NCBI GenBank assembly: GCA_963735005.1
Contig: CAVTJA010000010.1
Location: forward strand, 567,504 to 631,503
Direction of reading: 5' to 3'
Length of the DNA: 64,000 bases
From: WTKG01 sp963735005
Lineage (GTDB): Bacteria; Actinomycetota; Actinomycetes; Actinomycetales; Demequinaceae
Positions 45,172-54,653 of the stretch are shown one piece after another (position 1 is the first letter of the stretch; the number at the start of each line of letters is the position of its first letter). The notes beneath the pieces are model-generated. The model was not told the origin of the DNA. It searched no databases and saw nothing but the letters and a program-made list of their open reading frames with translations. The translations under genes were made by a program, and so were the position numbers.

Positions 45172-47011
45172 ATGACCGCGGCGGCGCTCGTCACTCTCTC
45201 CGGGATCGTCCGGGACCTCGCGGTCGCGTTGACCGCCGGCGGCTTCGTCGTCATCGCCATGGTCGCGCCGAGGGACCACGCGTCCGCCGCCCGAGCGTCG
45301 TCGGTCGCGCGCTGGGCCTCCGCGGTATGGGCCCTCTCGGCCGTCGTGTTCTGCCTCGCGTCGTACGCGTCGATCGCCGGACGCTCCGTCGCCGAACCGT
45401 CGTTCGGCTCCGAGGCTTGGGCTTTCCTCACGGGGATCGCCCTCGGTCAGACGTACCTTCAGGTCGCGATCGCGGCGGCGCTGACCTCGATCGCCGCGGC
45501 GTTCGTCCGCACCCCGACGCAGGCCGCGTGGGCCCTCGCGCCCGTGGCGTGGGCGCTCGGCGCGCAGGCGCTCGCGGGCCACGCCGCCGGTGCGACCGAC
45601 CACAACCTGGCCATCTCCGCGATGTTCCTTCACCTCGTCGGGTCGTCCGCATGGTTCGGCGTCATCGCGTGCCTTGCCCTCGTCAGGGGATCCCTTGGCG
45701 CCGCGACCAAGGACGCGGTGCGCCGGGGTTCAAGGATCGCGGGCTGGGCCGCCGTCATGATCCTCGCCTCGGGAATCGGAAACGCTTGGCTGCGGCTGTC
45801 GTCGCCGTCGGATCTGTGGGAGACGGCGTATGGACGCCTCCTCGCGATCAAGATTGCTCTTTTCGGGCTCGTCGTCGCGCTCGCGGCCGTCTACCGCAAC
45901 GCGTTCCTCCCGCGCCTGTCGAACGAGGAGGTGCGCGCGCGATTCTGGCGCGTGCTGAGCGTCGACCTTGGCGCCCTCGTCGCCATCATCGGCATCGCAG
46001 TCGTGCTTGCCGGGACGGCCCCACCGGTGCCCATCGTCCCCACCGGCGTGCCGTCGGCGGCGTTTTCGCTCACCGGATACGAACTGCCGCCCGCCCCGAC
46101 GGCGATCGAGTGGATGGGGCAGTGGCGGCTCGAGATGATCACGGGGTTCGCGCTTGCCGTCGCGTTCGTGGTCTATCTCAGGTGGGTCCGGCGCCTGCGC
46201 CGCCGGGGCGACGAGTGGCCGGTGTCGCGGACGCTCTCCTGGTGCGCGGGCCTCGCCATTCTTGGCCTGGGTGACCCAGGGCGCTCCCGCCGTCTACGGC
46301 CTCGTCAGCTTCTCCGGTCACATGGTGCAGCACATGTTCCTCGTGATGGTCGTTCCCGTTCCCCTCGCCCTTGGCGCGCCTGTCACCCTCGCGCTTCGGG
46401 CCCTTCCGCCCCGCGACGACGGGTCGAGGGGTCCCAGGGAGTGGCTTCGGGCGTTCATCGACTCCCGCCTCCTTCAGCTCCTCGCAAACCCGATCGTCGC
46501 CGCGGTCAACTTCGCCGGCTCAATGTTCGTCTTCTACTACACGGGCATCTTCGCCTGGGTGCTCGAGAACCACGTCGGACACGTGTGGATGGCGCTCCAC
46601 TTCGTCGCCGTCGGCTACTTCTTCGTCAACGCACTCGTCGGAATCGACCCGGGCCCGACGCGCCCGCCGTACCCTCTCCGGATGGTCCTGCTCTTCGCGA
46701 CCATGGCCTTTCACGCCTTCTTCGGCATCGCGATCATGAGCTCCACCGCCCTGCTCGTACCGCGATGGTTTGGGCTCACCGGACGGATGTGGAATGCGGA
46801 TGCGCTGCTCGACCAGCAGGTGGGCGGCGAACTTGCGTGGGGAATCGGCGAGATTCCTGTGGTTCTCCTCGCCATTGGCGTCGCGATGGCCTGGCGGAGG
46901 TCGGAGGAGAGGGTTGCGGAGAGAACGGACCGTCAGGCCGACCGCGATCACGACGCCGAACTCGAGCGGTACAACGCCATGCTCGCGGGCCTCGACGACG
47001 GCGATCGCTAG
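45172..47011 (+). CDS. CopD-CtaG fusion: copper-resistance D / cytochrome c oxidase assembly protein (one frame break)
   Basis: About 612 residues with some 14 membrane segments. Residues 1-330 are CopD-like: FLHLVGSSAWFGVIACLALV with the His, DLWETAYGRLLAIKIALFGL and the preceding AGHAAGATDHNLAISAMFLH. The break near 46265 separates this from a CtaG-like part (FLAWVTQGAPAVYGLVSFSG, HMVQHMFLVMVVPVPLALGA, MFVFYYTGIFAWVLENHVGH, HFVAVGYFFVNALVGIDPGP), in which His residues may bind copper. Fusion of the two is common in Actinobacteria and is thought to serve copper insertion in cytochrome oxidase. Start ATG 45172; the alternative TTG 45166 has no better site. The MFS gene is divergent. Confidence 0.85.
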
Positions 47012-47421
47012 CGGGTCTATCCACAGATTTCCTCCACAGGTGTGTGAGGAACTCTCCGCCAAACGGGCCGGTCGGTGGAGAAACCTGTGGGGAAAGAGTG
47101 GACAAAAAAAGGTTCATGATTCCACTTGCGCCCGGGGTGCGGGAGGACTAGACCTATCTCTATCGGGATCGGCCAGCACCAGCGAGAAACCAGGCAACTG
47201 GGGCCTCAAGGTCGAGGAAGATCTCGGGTTATCCGGACAACGGCGGTCCACGTCGCGGTCTGGTCCCTCGGGGCCGGGTCAAGAACTGTGGGTGACGGCA
47301 CAGGGGCCGACGGGCCCGGATAGCAGACCGAGAGGTTGCGCCTTCGGGTGCAATGCCGCATCGTCAATCGCGGCCTTCGGGGCGTCGGGCAACCGTCGCG
47401 TTGAGAACTCGAGGTCATGGC

Positions 47422-47454
47422 AAGGCCCCTCGGACGCTTACTCCGAGGGGCCTT
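47422..47454 (+). terminator. strong hairpin, probable terminator
   Basis: AAGGCCCCTCGGA (47422-47434), 7-base loop, TCCGAGGGGCCTT (47442-47454): a perfect 13-bp stem ending in CCTT. There is no poly-T run, as is common in Actinobacteria. It would end any transcript running in from CopD-CtaG or from the unassigned stretch; the symmetry allows it to act on both strands. Confidence 0.7.
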
Positions 47455-47499
47455 CGCCTTGTGTCCGGCGGCCCTCGCCTCCGAACACCACCACGGTAG

Positions 47500-47718
47500 G
47501 TCGACTCTCCGCTCGCGGGAAGCATCGACACGCTGGTCGCCGCGACCGGAGCCAACAGCGACCTCGGGCCGATCGCCCTGGTCAACGGCCTCATCAACCT
47601 CGTCCTTCCCGTCGCGAACGCCGCCACGGACGGCGCCGGCGCGGTGCATCTCGGGGACTTCGGCCTGGCCGGAACGCAAACGGCGTTGGCCGCGCTCTCC
47701 AGGCACGGTCACCGGTAG
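47500..47718 (+). other. orphan open reading frame, no clear start
   Basis: 72 codons open from a stop at 47497 to TAG 47716-47718, reading VDSPLAGSIDTLVAATGANS, then DLGPIALVNGLINLVLPVAN and AATDGAGAVHLGDFGLAGTQ. The composition is protein-like (amphipathic, Leu/Val/Ala rich), unlike random GC-rich frames, but no ATG, GTG or ribosome site opens it. It may be the tail of a frame-broken gene, whose earlier part in another frame covers the hairpin, or a decayed gene. It ends 30 bases before the next start. Confidence 0.3.
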
Positions 47719-47748
47719 CATCGAGACAGATGCGACGAGGAGGCTCGG

Positions 47749-49473
47749 ATGACCAATCCGCCGCCTGAGCGCGACGACGATCCGCTGCGGAGTTCGTCGA
47801 CGTCCGGGGCCGACCGCGTCGCGCCCGACCCCGCGTCCGAGGGTTCCGCTGACGGGGAGACCGCGCCTGCCCCGCACTCGTTCTTCGCGCCCGTGAACGC
47901 GACGCCTTCCACGGACGACTCACCGCCGCCCGCGCCGACGTCGGGCCCGGTTCCCGCGGTTCCGCCGCCCTCGCCGACGACGGGTCCAGTTCCCCGCCGC
48001 CGCCGCCCCCGCCGACAACGGGCTCCGGTTCCCGCCGTTCCGCCTCCCGCGCCGACGACGGGCCCGGTTCCCGCCGTTCCGCCTCCCGCGCCGACGACGG
48101 GCCCGGTTCCCGCCGTTCCGCCGCCCCCGCTGACGACGGGTCCAGGTTCGACGGGCGCGGCCCCGACACCCCCGCCCCCGCTGACGACGGGCCCGGTTCC
48201 CGCCGTTCCGCCTCCCCCGCCGACGACGGGCCCGGTTCGCCGCCGTTCCGCCGCCCCCGCTGACGACGGGCCCGGTTCGACGGGCGCGGCCCCGACACCC
48301 CCGCCCCCACTGTCGACGGGCGCAGTTTCGCCGCCGCCGCCCACACCGACGTCAGGTGCGATCCCGACACCCCCGCCCCCGCTGTCGACGGGTCCAGTTG
48401 CCAAGGTTTCGACCCCGCCGCCGGCGCCCTCCCCAAGCGCGCCCGACGCCGGGCCGTCTGATGCCCCTGCCGCCCCCTGGGCGAAGGTCTCGGTGGATCC
48501 GGCTACCGCTTCCGGCCCGGCGGGACCGCCGTCGGCGCCGACGGCGGCATCGCCCGCTCCGCCCGTCGAGGCGTCGCGCAAGAAGCTGGGTCGGCGCCGC
48601 GCCGCACCGTCGCCCGCCCCGGTCGTCGCCGAGTCTCCGGGCCCCGAACAGGAGCCGCACGTCGCGGCCGAAGCGCCGCCGGTCACAGGCGGACCTCCGT
48701 CGGTCGCCAGCGATCCCCCGCCCACCGCCGCGATCTTCGGGGGCCCGGGAGGTACCGATGAACCTCCGGCCGACCAGCCGCCGAGCACGGGCAAGAACTG
48801 GATGGGGCTCGTCGCGATCATCATGAGTGTGATCGGCTTGGGGCCGGTCGGGATCGTGATGGGTCACCTGGGACTGCGAGCCGCCCGCCGCGGCCAAGCG
48901 TCGAACCGTGGCACCGCGATGGTCGGTGCGGTGGTGGGGTATGCGAGCGTCGCCGTGCTCGCGGGGGTGTTGGTCGTCATGGGAGCGATTCCGGGCTTCA
49001 AGCCGTTCGGACCGTCGGCCGTCTCCCCGAGCGTGACGGTGACGACTCCCGCGGCGTCCACCGACTACACGCTCGACACCACCCTGACTACGGCCGACCA
49101 ATGGTTCGGACTCAGCCTCGGAGACTGCGTGGACTCCTTCGACTCGCGAACGGATCCCCAGGATCTGCTCATCGAGCAGCCGACGGTTGTGCCCTGCTCC
49201 GACCCGCACTATGGCGAGGTCTACGCGATCGCGGAGATCACCGGGGATGCAGCCCCCGACGACGCGACGTTCGCGCTTCAAAGCCGCGAGGTATGCACCG
49301 GGCAGCTATTCACGACCTACGTCGGCGGCGACGGCTTCGCGGCATCGGAGTTGTACTACGACGTCCTGTACCCCGCCGAGCGGTCGTGGGACAACGGGAC
49401 GCACCAGATGGTGTGCCTGCTCGTAGAAAAGGGTGAGTCGACGACGGGCTCGCTTCGAGGTTCGGGACGATAG
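47749..49473 (+). CDS. proline-rich DUF4190 / septum-formation-like membrane protein (long form)
   Basis: 574 residues. Residues 1-345 are very proline-rich, with a repeat of PAVPPP-PTTGPVP type (see repeat entry); residues 350-415 hold two hydrophobic segments of DUF4190 type (GKNWMGLVAIIMSVIGLGPV, GTAMVGAVVGYASVAVLAGV) with the intervening MGHLGLRAARRGQASNRG; the C-terminal, outside part (LGDCVDSFDSRTDPQDLLIE, VVPCSDPHYGEVYAIAEITG) matches the Septum_form domain, with two pairs of cysteines. These proteins may act at the cell wall or septum; exact function unknown. ATG 47749. A paralogue follows 9 bases later. Within the repeats a 10-residue Arg-rich stretch and a second such stretch probably reflect compensating indels. 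Confidence 0.75.
   Translation: MTNPPPERDDDPLRSSSTSGADRVAPDPASEGSADGETAPAPHSFFAPVNATPSTDDSPPPAPTSGPVPAVPPPSPTTGPVPRRRRPRRQRAPVPAVPPPAPTTGPVPAVPPPAPTTGPVPAVPPPPLTTGPGSTGAAPTPPPPLTTGPVPAVPPPPPTTGPVRRRSAAPADDGPGSTGAAPTPPPPLSTGAVSPPPPTPTSGAIPTPPPPLSTGPVAKVSTPPPAPSPSAPDAGPSDAPAAPWAKVSVDPATASGPAGPPSAPTAASPAPPVEASRKKLGRRRAAPSPAPVVAESPGPEQEPHVAAEAPPVTGGPPSVASDPPPTAAIFGGPGGTDEPPADQPPSTGKNWMGLVAIIMSVIGLGPVGIVMGHLGLRAARRGQASNRGTAMVGAVVGYASVAVLAGVLVVMGAIPGFKPFGPSAVSPSVTVTTPAASTDYTLDTTLTTADQWFGLSLGDCVDSFDSRTDPQDLLIEQPTVVPCSDPHYGEVYAIAEITGDAAPDDATFALQSREVCTGQLFTTYVGGDGFAASELYYDVLYPAERSWDNGTHQMVCLLVEKGESTTGSLRGSGR
47934..48410. repeat. 39-bp tandem repeats encoding a proline-rich linker
   Basis: The 39-base unit with core ACGGGCCCGGTTCCCGCCGT recurs, in exact or altered form, about nine times across residues 60-220 of the protein. 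The two best-preserved copies start near 48052 and 48091; others have gained or lost small segments. The unit encodes PTTGPVPAVPPPA. Tandem, GC-rich repeats of this sort are prone to change length and to misassembly. Confidence 0.75.
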
Positions 49474-49482
49474 GGGAATGGC

Positions 49483-50424
49483 ATGAGCACGCGGCGACCG
49501 GGAGATGACGACCCCTTTGCGAATCCGAAGTCGGGGTCAGGATGGTCCGGTACGGCGCAGCCTCCTCCCCCGGGACCCCCGCTTCCCCCAGGATCGCCCG
49601 GCTCTCCGCAGGTGACCCCGCCCTACCCGCCCTCGGCGCCCCCGCCCGCTGCGGGCCCGCAGGGCATGTACCCGCCGCCGCCCCCACCGTCGGGCACGTG
49701 GGGAGCCTCAAGCGCGAAGAACTGGATGGGCATTGTGTCGCTCGTCCTCGGGATTCTGTGCTTTGGCGGGCTTCTCGGCATCATCTTCGGCCACATGGGG
49801 CTCGCCGCCTGCAAGCGCGGCGAGGCGAACAACCGGGGCGTCGCGCTCGCCGGGGTGATTGTGAACTACTCGCTCGTGGGGCTCGGCCTGATCTTCGTCA
49901 TCATGGCCGGCATCCTGAGTGCGGTCAGTCCGACGAGTGGTTCCTCGAGCAACACGTACCCCAACTCCGGCTTCATCGAGCCCACCGATTCGCCCGTGGT
50001 TGCCGACTCGGGCGAGGTGGACGTCAGCCGTACGGTCGACACCTCGCTCCAGTCCGCTCCGTACTGGTACGACCTCCACGTGGGTGACTGCGTCTCCAAG
50101 TTCTGGAATGACGACGGCACCTTCATCGCGCCGACCTCGCTCCCGTGCGAAACAAGCCACTACGGTGAGGTCTACGTCATCGGCCGCGTGAGCGGGGAGC
50201 TCCCCGTGAACGACGCGACATTCAGCGCGCTCACGAGCCAGGTGTGCGAGGGCCCGGACTTCGCCACCTACTTCGGCGTCGAGGACTACTACGCGTCGAG
50301 CCTCTTCTACGACGTCCTGTATCCGGACGACAACTTCTGGAACTCGGGCAACCACGACATGGTGTGCGTCGCGGTAGAGGTGGACGAATCGAGCGTCGGT
50401 TCGTTGAGGGGAAGTGGGCTGTAG
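49483..50424 (+). CDS. proline-rich DUF4190 / septum-formation-like membrane protein (short form)
   Basis: 313 residues, paralogue of the preceding gene. Proline-rich cytosolic part residues 1-85 (PPPPGPPLPPGSPGSP, PPPPPPSGTWG), two membrane segments (KNWMGIVSLVLGILCFGGLL, VALAGVIVNYSLVGLGLIF) with the DUF4190 phrase GHMGLAACKRGEANNRG between, and an outside Septum_form-like domain with VGDCVSKFWNDDGTF, SLPCETSHYGEVYVIGRVSG, and a matching cysteine set. Both proteins end with the phrase GSLRGSG. The N-terminal repeats are much shorter than in the long form. ATG 49483. Confidence 0.8.
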   Translation: MSTRRPGDDDPFANPKSGSGWSGTAQPPPPGPPLPPGSPGSPQVTPPYPPSAPPPAAGPQGMYPPPPPPSGTWGASSAKNWMGIVSLVLGILCFGGLLGIIFGHMGLAACKRGEANNRGVALAGVIVNYSLVGLGLIFVIMAGILSAVSPTSGSSSNTYPNSGFIEPTDSPVVADSGEVDVSRTVDTSLQSAPYWYDLHVGDCVSKFWNDDGTFIAPTSLPCETSHYGEVYVIGRVSGELPVNDATFSALTSQVCEGPDFATYFGVEDYYASSLFYDVLYPDDNFWNSGNHDMVCVAVEVDESSVGSLRGSGL

Positions 50425-50438
50425 GCACCTGGCCGCGG

Positions 50439-50509
50439 AGCGGGTGACGGGAATCGAACCCGCGCCATCAGCTTGGGAAGCTGAAGTTCTACCATTGAAC
50501 TACACCCGC
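50439..50509 (-). tRNA. tRNA-Gly (anticodon CCC)
   Basis: On the minus strand: acceptor GCGGGTG pairing with CACCCGC, D arm GTTC-AATGGTA-GAAC, anticodon stem TCAGC/GCTGA around loop TTCCCAA, and T arm GCGGG-TTCGATT-CCCGT. Anticodon reads CCC. The discriminator is U, as in other tRNA-Gly; CCA is not encoded. 71 bases. It is 14 bases after the stop of the short DUF4190 gene and on the opposite strand. Confidence 0.96.
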
Positions 50510-50575
50510 GCGACGGCACCGTAGTGGCGGTGCCGGGCGGTACCCAGCATAGTAGGAACGACGCAAGGGGCGACG

Positions 50576-50905
50576 ATGGCGATGTTCGGTCTGAAGGGCC
50601 CGCGTCGCCATGACTGTGCGGATCACGGGCCGCTGATGCCCGAGGACGTCCTCGCCAAGCGATTCCGCGTCCACAGGCTTGCCGTTGGCTACGATCCCGA
50701 AGAGGTCGACGACTTCCTCGACGGGGTGGCGGCGGCGATGGCGGGCTTCACGCAGCCGCTGACCGCCTGGGACATTCGCCAACACGAATTCGCCAACCAG
50801 AAGCGCTACGGCGCCTTCAACCCCGAGGATGTCGACGAATTCCTCGAGTGCATCGCGCGAACCCTCGAGGGCTCCACCGGGGCCCCCCCGGTGATTGACG
50901 CCTAG
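50576..50905 (+). CDS. small DivIVA-domain-repeat protein
   Basis: 109 residues, cytosolic. Two DivI1A-type repeats: MPEDVLAKRFRVHRLAVGYD with PEEVDDFLDGV, and LTAWDIRQHEFANQKRYGAF with NPEDVDEFLECIARTLE. The pattern 'F....GY/aF.peeVDdFLd' is the repeat of proteins related to the N terminus of DivIVA/Wag31, which bind curved membranes at poles and septa. No long coiled coil follows, unlike Wag31. ATG 50576, with AAGGGG 5 bases upstream. Convergent with the MFS gene. Confidence 0.8.
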   Translation: MAMFGLKGPRRHDCADHGPLMPEDVLAKRFRVHRLAVGYDPEEVDDFLDGVAAAMAGFTQPLTAWDIRQHEFANQKRYGAFNPEDVDEFLECIARTLEGSTGAPPVIDA

Positions 50906-50926
50906 TCTCGTCGGCGGCCGCCCGGG

Positions 50927-52277
50927 CTAGGCCCGGCTCGCGTCGTCCTCGATCTGCTGTTCGCCGACCGCAAGGGTCGCCGCCTCGCGCGCCTCGCGCG
51001 CGGCGGCGGTGCTCCGTCGGGCACCGGGTTCCGTAATCCGAACGAGCGGACGGTGGACGTGGTAGGTCACGCCCACGTCCCAGTGGCGGACCGACCACCA
51101 GGCCGCGCCGACCGCGACGAGCAGGGTGGTGATCGAGCCAATGCCGATCGACCACCGTGGACCGAAGGCCTCGCCGATCCACCCGACGATGGGCGAGCCG
51201 ATCGGTCCGGCGCCCAGGAAGACCATCATGTACAGCGCCATGACGCGCCCGCGCATCGCGGGTTCGGTGGTCGTCTGGATGGTGGCGTTCGCCGCCGTCA
51301 TCATCGTGAGCGCGGCGAGCCCGACGGGCACGCACGTCACCGCGTAGATCAGGTAGGTGGGGGCAAGCGCCATGAGGGTCGTCGAGGCCGCCATGGCGAA
51401 CGCGGCTCCGACGACGAGCCTCACGCTCGGGTTGGTGCGCCGTGCGGCCAGGAGGGCCCCGGCGAGCGAACCGACGGCGATGACCGAGCCGAGGATCCCG
51501 TACTCGCCCGGGCCCTTGCCGAATTCGATGCGAGCCATGAGCGCGCTCGTCAGCTGGAAGTTGAGGCCGAACGCCGAGACGACGGAGACGATGACCATGA
51601 TCACGACGATGTCGGCGCGTCCGCGAACGTACTTCAGGGCCTCGCGGATCTGGCCGGGCGAGCGCCGAGTCCTCGCCGGCGAGACGAGCTCGGACCGGCG
51701 CATCGCGAGCAGCGCCGCGATCGTCGCCACGAACGTGAGCCCGTTCGTGAGGAAGACCCAGCCCGTGCCGACCCACGCGATCATCAGACCCGCGATCCCC
51801 GGGCCGATGAGGCGCGCGGAGTGGAAGGAAGCGCTGTTGAGCCCGACCGCGTTCGGGAGGTGACTCGGGCGGCACGAGAGACGCGACGAACGTCTGACGA
51901 ACGGGCGCGTCGAGCGCGGTCGCGCACCCCAGCAGCCCGGCGAACACGTACACGTGCCACAACTCCACGTGGCCGAAGACGACGAGGAGGCCGAGCCCGA
52001 GCGCGAGGAGGGCGGCCGCCGTCTGCGTCGCGAGGAGCATCCTCCGTTGATTGACGCGATCCGCGAGCACTCCCGCCCACGGCCCGAGGAGTAGCGCGGG
52101 CAAGAACTGGAGCCCGGTCACGATTCCGACCGCCACGCCCGAGTCCTTGGTCAGCACGGTGAGGACGAGCCAGTCCTGCGCGACGCGCTGCATCCAGGCG
52201 CCGCTGTTGGAGATCATCGCCCCGAAGAACCAGAGGCGGTAGTTGTGAAAGCGGAGGGACGCGAAGGTTGTCCTCAT
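50927..52277 (-). CDS. MFS transporter, EntS/drug-efflux (DHA3) type, one frame break
   Basis: About 450 residues, 12 predicted segments. N terminus MRTTFASLRFHNYRLWFFGA then MISNSGAWMQRVAQDWLVLT, the typical DHA3 opening; motif A-like PWAGVLADRVNQRRMLLATQ; CATALDAPVRQTFVASLVPP, then after the break near 51867 (extra base after CCC) SHLPNAVGLNSASFHSARLI and GPGIAGLMIAWVGTGWVFLT. The C-terminal part IVGWIGEAFGPRWSIGIGSI and a His/Arg tail follow. ATG 52277; stop TAG at 50927. It follows the MMPL transporter on the same strand, with a possible terminator between. Substrate unknown. Confidence 0.88.
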
Positions 52278-52360
52278 GCGCGGGCGATCCTGACGCCCGC
52301 TCGCCAGCGCGCGGTCATGCTCCTACCGTACGTCCGACGGCGTGGGACCCGTGACCGCGA

Positions 52361-52388
52361 CGGCCCGCCCCCCTGAAGGGACGGGCCG
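52361..52388 (-). terminator. hairpin between MMPL and MFS genes
   Basis: Read on the minus strand: CGGCCCG (with T-CCC), loop TTCA, GGGGGG and CGGGCCG, 17 bases past the MMPL stop and 84 bases before the MFS start. The 7-bp outer stem plus the 3-bp inner pairing is GC-rich with no U tract; a plausible terminator only. Confidence 0.5.
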
Positions 52389-52404
52389 CCGAGAGGGATA
52401 AGGC

Positions 52405-54585
52405 TCACACGAGTGCCGGCTCGCGCTCCTCGTCCCTGCTTCGCCACCGCGGACGGCGCGGGCGCCGCCTCGATGGACATCTGTCGGGAAGCCACTGAGC
52501 CACGAGGGCAGGTACCAGTTGGCGTCGCCCAGCCAGGCCATCGCGGCGGGGACGAGCAGGACCCGGATGATGGTCGCGTCGACGAGCACCGCGAATCCGA
52601 GCCCGAAGCCCCACTGGGACATCTCGGGGATCGACGATGCGGCAAACCCGCCGAACACGGCGATCATGATCGCGGCCGCGCCCGTGATGAGCGGGCCCGT
52701 CCTCGCGAGGCCCTCGACGATCGCGCGAGTGTTGTCGCCCGTGGCGTCGTAGCGCTCCTTGACCCGGCTCAGCAGGAACACGTGGTAGTCCATCGACAGC
52801 CCGAAGACGAGCGCGAAGATGAACACCGGCATGTACGGCGAGATGCCCGCGACCGACGGAAGACCGATGGCCTCTCCCCAGCCGAACTGGTAGGCCGCGA
52901 CGAGCGCGCCGAACGCGGCGCCGACCCCGAGCACGTTGAGCGTGATCGCCTTGAGGGCGATGACGATGGAGCGGAACATCACGAGAAGCACGAGGAACGT
53001 GACCGCGAGAACCGAGGCGAAGACCTTCCACATCCCCCCGCCGAACAGCGCAATCTCGTCGTGCGCCTTGGCCTGATCGCCGGCGACGAAGCCCGTCGCC
53101 GAGGTTCCCGCGAGCGCGGTCGGCACGAGGTCGTCGCGGAGCCGATCGAGCGCCGCGTCGGAGCGCGGGTCGTCGGAGCCGTAGAGGTCGTGCGTGTCGA
53201 TGAAGGCCACGTCCCCCCGAACGTCGACCGTGGTCCCGGCGTACGCCGGGTCGGCCTCGATGGCGTCGGCGAGTGCCGCGATCTGCGGGCCGGCGTCGGA
53301 CGCCCCGGAAACCGCGACGAACGTCGCCGACTGGCCGTACCCGAACTCGTTCACCAGGACCGTGTTCGCCTGGCGCACGGGAAAGTCCTCGGGCATGGCG
53401 TCGGGGCCCGCGTTCGCCAGTCGGATCGAGAATGCCGGCGCGGCGAGCGCGAGAAGCACCGTCACGCCGACGATTGCGGACACCGCGGGCCGCGCGATCA
53501 CGGCCCTCGCGATCCTGACCCACGTCGCCGAAACCTCGCCAGGGTGGGCGGTGGGGACGCGCCCCTTGTTGACCCGGTGTCCCAGGAGCCGCAGGACGGC
53601 GGGAAGCAGCGTGAGCGCGGCGGCGACGGAGACGAGCGCCACGAGGCCCGCGCCGATTCCCATCGAGAACGTCATGTTCGTCGGAATCAGGAACATCGAC
53701 CCGAGCGAGATGACGACGGTCGCACCGGAGAGCAGGACCGCCCGATTCGCGGTGTTCCCCGCGACCGCGACAGCGTCGACAACGCTCCTGCCGTTCGCGA
53801 GCTCCTCGCGGAACCGCTGCACGGACACGAGCGAGTAGTCGATGCCGAGCGCGAGGCCGAGCATCGCCGCAATGGTGAGGGCGCCGTCGTACACGGCGTC
53901 GATCCGGCCCAGTGCCGCGACGATGCCGGTGGTGGTGATCACGGAGACGAAGGCGACCCCGAGCGGGAGACCCGCCGCGGCGAACGCGCCGAAGACGATC
54001 ACCAGGATGACGAGCGCCGCGATCAGTCCGAACGACTCGCCGCGGGCGAGTTGCTCGTCGGCGAGGTCGGCGAACTGGAGGGTCCACGACTCGGGGCCGG
54101 TCACGTACAGGTCAATCCCGGGGGCATCCACGGCGTTCACCGCGGTCAGGACGGCGCGCACCACCTCCGGGTCGGGCACCGTCTCGAAGGCGACGAGCGC
54201 CGCGAAACCGGAGTTCGACACGGCGGGCGAGCCGGGCGTCGGGAGCACCGACGAGGTGACGCCGTCCGTCGTGCGGAGGATCTCCGCGACGGCCGAGACC
54301 GCGGCGTCGAACGCCGGGTCGCCGAGCCGGGACGTCGTTGACGAGACGAGGACGGTCTCGTGGAACGCGTCGCCGCCCGGCTCCCGGTCGGAACTGCGCG
54401 TCGAGCGCGTACGCCGAGTCCGACTCGGTGGTCACGAGGTTCTTCGACTCGACCGTCGTGTAGTCGTTGACGGTGCCGGCGAGGTAGAACGCCGCGATCA
54501 GGACAGCGGTCCACGCCGAGAGCGTGACCCAGGGCCGTCGCGCGGATGCCCGGGCCACGCGCCCGGTGAGTCCTAGCTTGTGCAT
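52405..54585 (-). CDS. MMPL family transporter (RND-like), frame broken at least twice
   Basis: About 725 residues, two similar halves with 12 predicted segments. ATG 54585 (MHKLGLTGRVARASARRPWV) with AAGGAGA upstream. First half: ALVILVIVFGAFAAAGLPLG, GLALGIDYSLVSVQRFREEL (the D-Y pair of the TM4 proton relay) and GATVVISLGSMFLIPTNMTF; second half: VTFLVLLVMFRSIVIALKAI, FALVFGLSMDYHVFLLSRVK (again D-Y) and TGAAAIMIAVFGGFAASSIP. Break near 54385 (LDAQF) and again near the C terminus about 52490. MMPL proteins of Actinobacteria export lipids or drugs. No lipid-synthesis gene is adjacent. Divergent neighbour none; the DUF4386 gene is next upstream on the same strand. Confidence 0.9.
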
Positions 54586-54653
54586 GATTTCTCCTTGATG
54601 TGTTGGTGGTGGTCGCCGCTTCGCCGGCACGGGAGCGGCGACCGCATCGCGGC

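Larger units (their letters stand above)
47012..47748. other. unassigned stretch between CopD-CtaG and the proline-rich protein gene
   Basis: No clear protein gene is seen over 737 bases. The first 100 bases hold several TCCACA/TGTGG motifs (47017-47025, 47032-47040, 47084-47090, 47098-47107), 1-3 mismatches from DnaA boxes; the middle part (47110-47415) holds no homology I recognise; a hairpin lies at 47422-47454, then an orphan reading frame 47500-47718. It could carry a small RNA ending at the hairpin; I see no motif of RNase P, tmRNA, SRP, 6C or a riboswitch. Confidence 0.4.

Noticed and set aside
47012..47120. Possible replication origin from TCCACA motifs
   Set aside because: Only one site is close to the DnaA consensus (CTATCCACA); no dnaA, dnaN or rep gene is near.
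47126..47323. 65-codon open frame in the unassigned stretch
   Set aside because: No ribosome site, Arg/Gly/Thr-rich product typical of random high-GC sequence.
50922..50936. CCGGGC/GCCCGG hairpin at the MFS stop, as terminator
   Set aside because: Only 6 bp with a 3-base loop in GC-rich sequence, could be chance; not listed as a feature.
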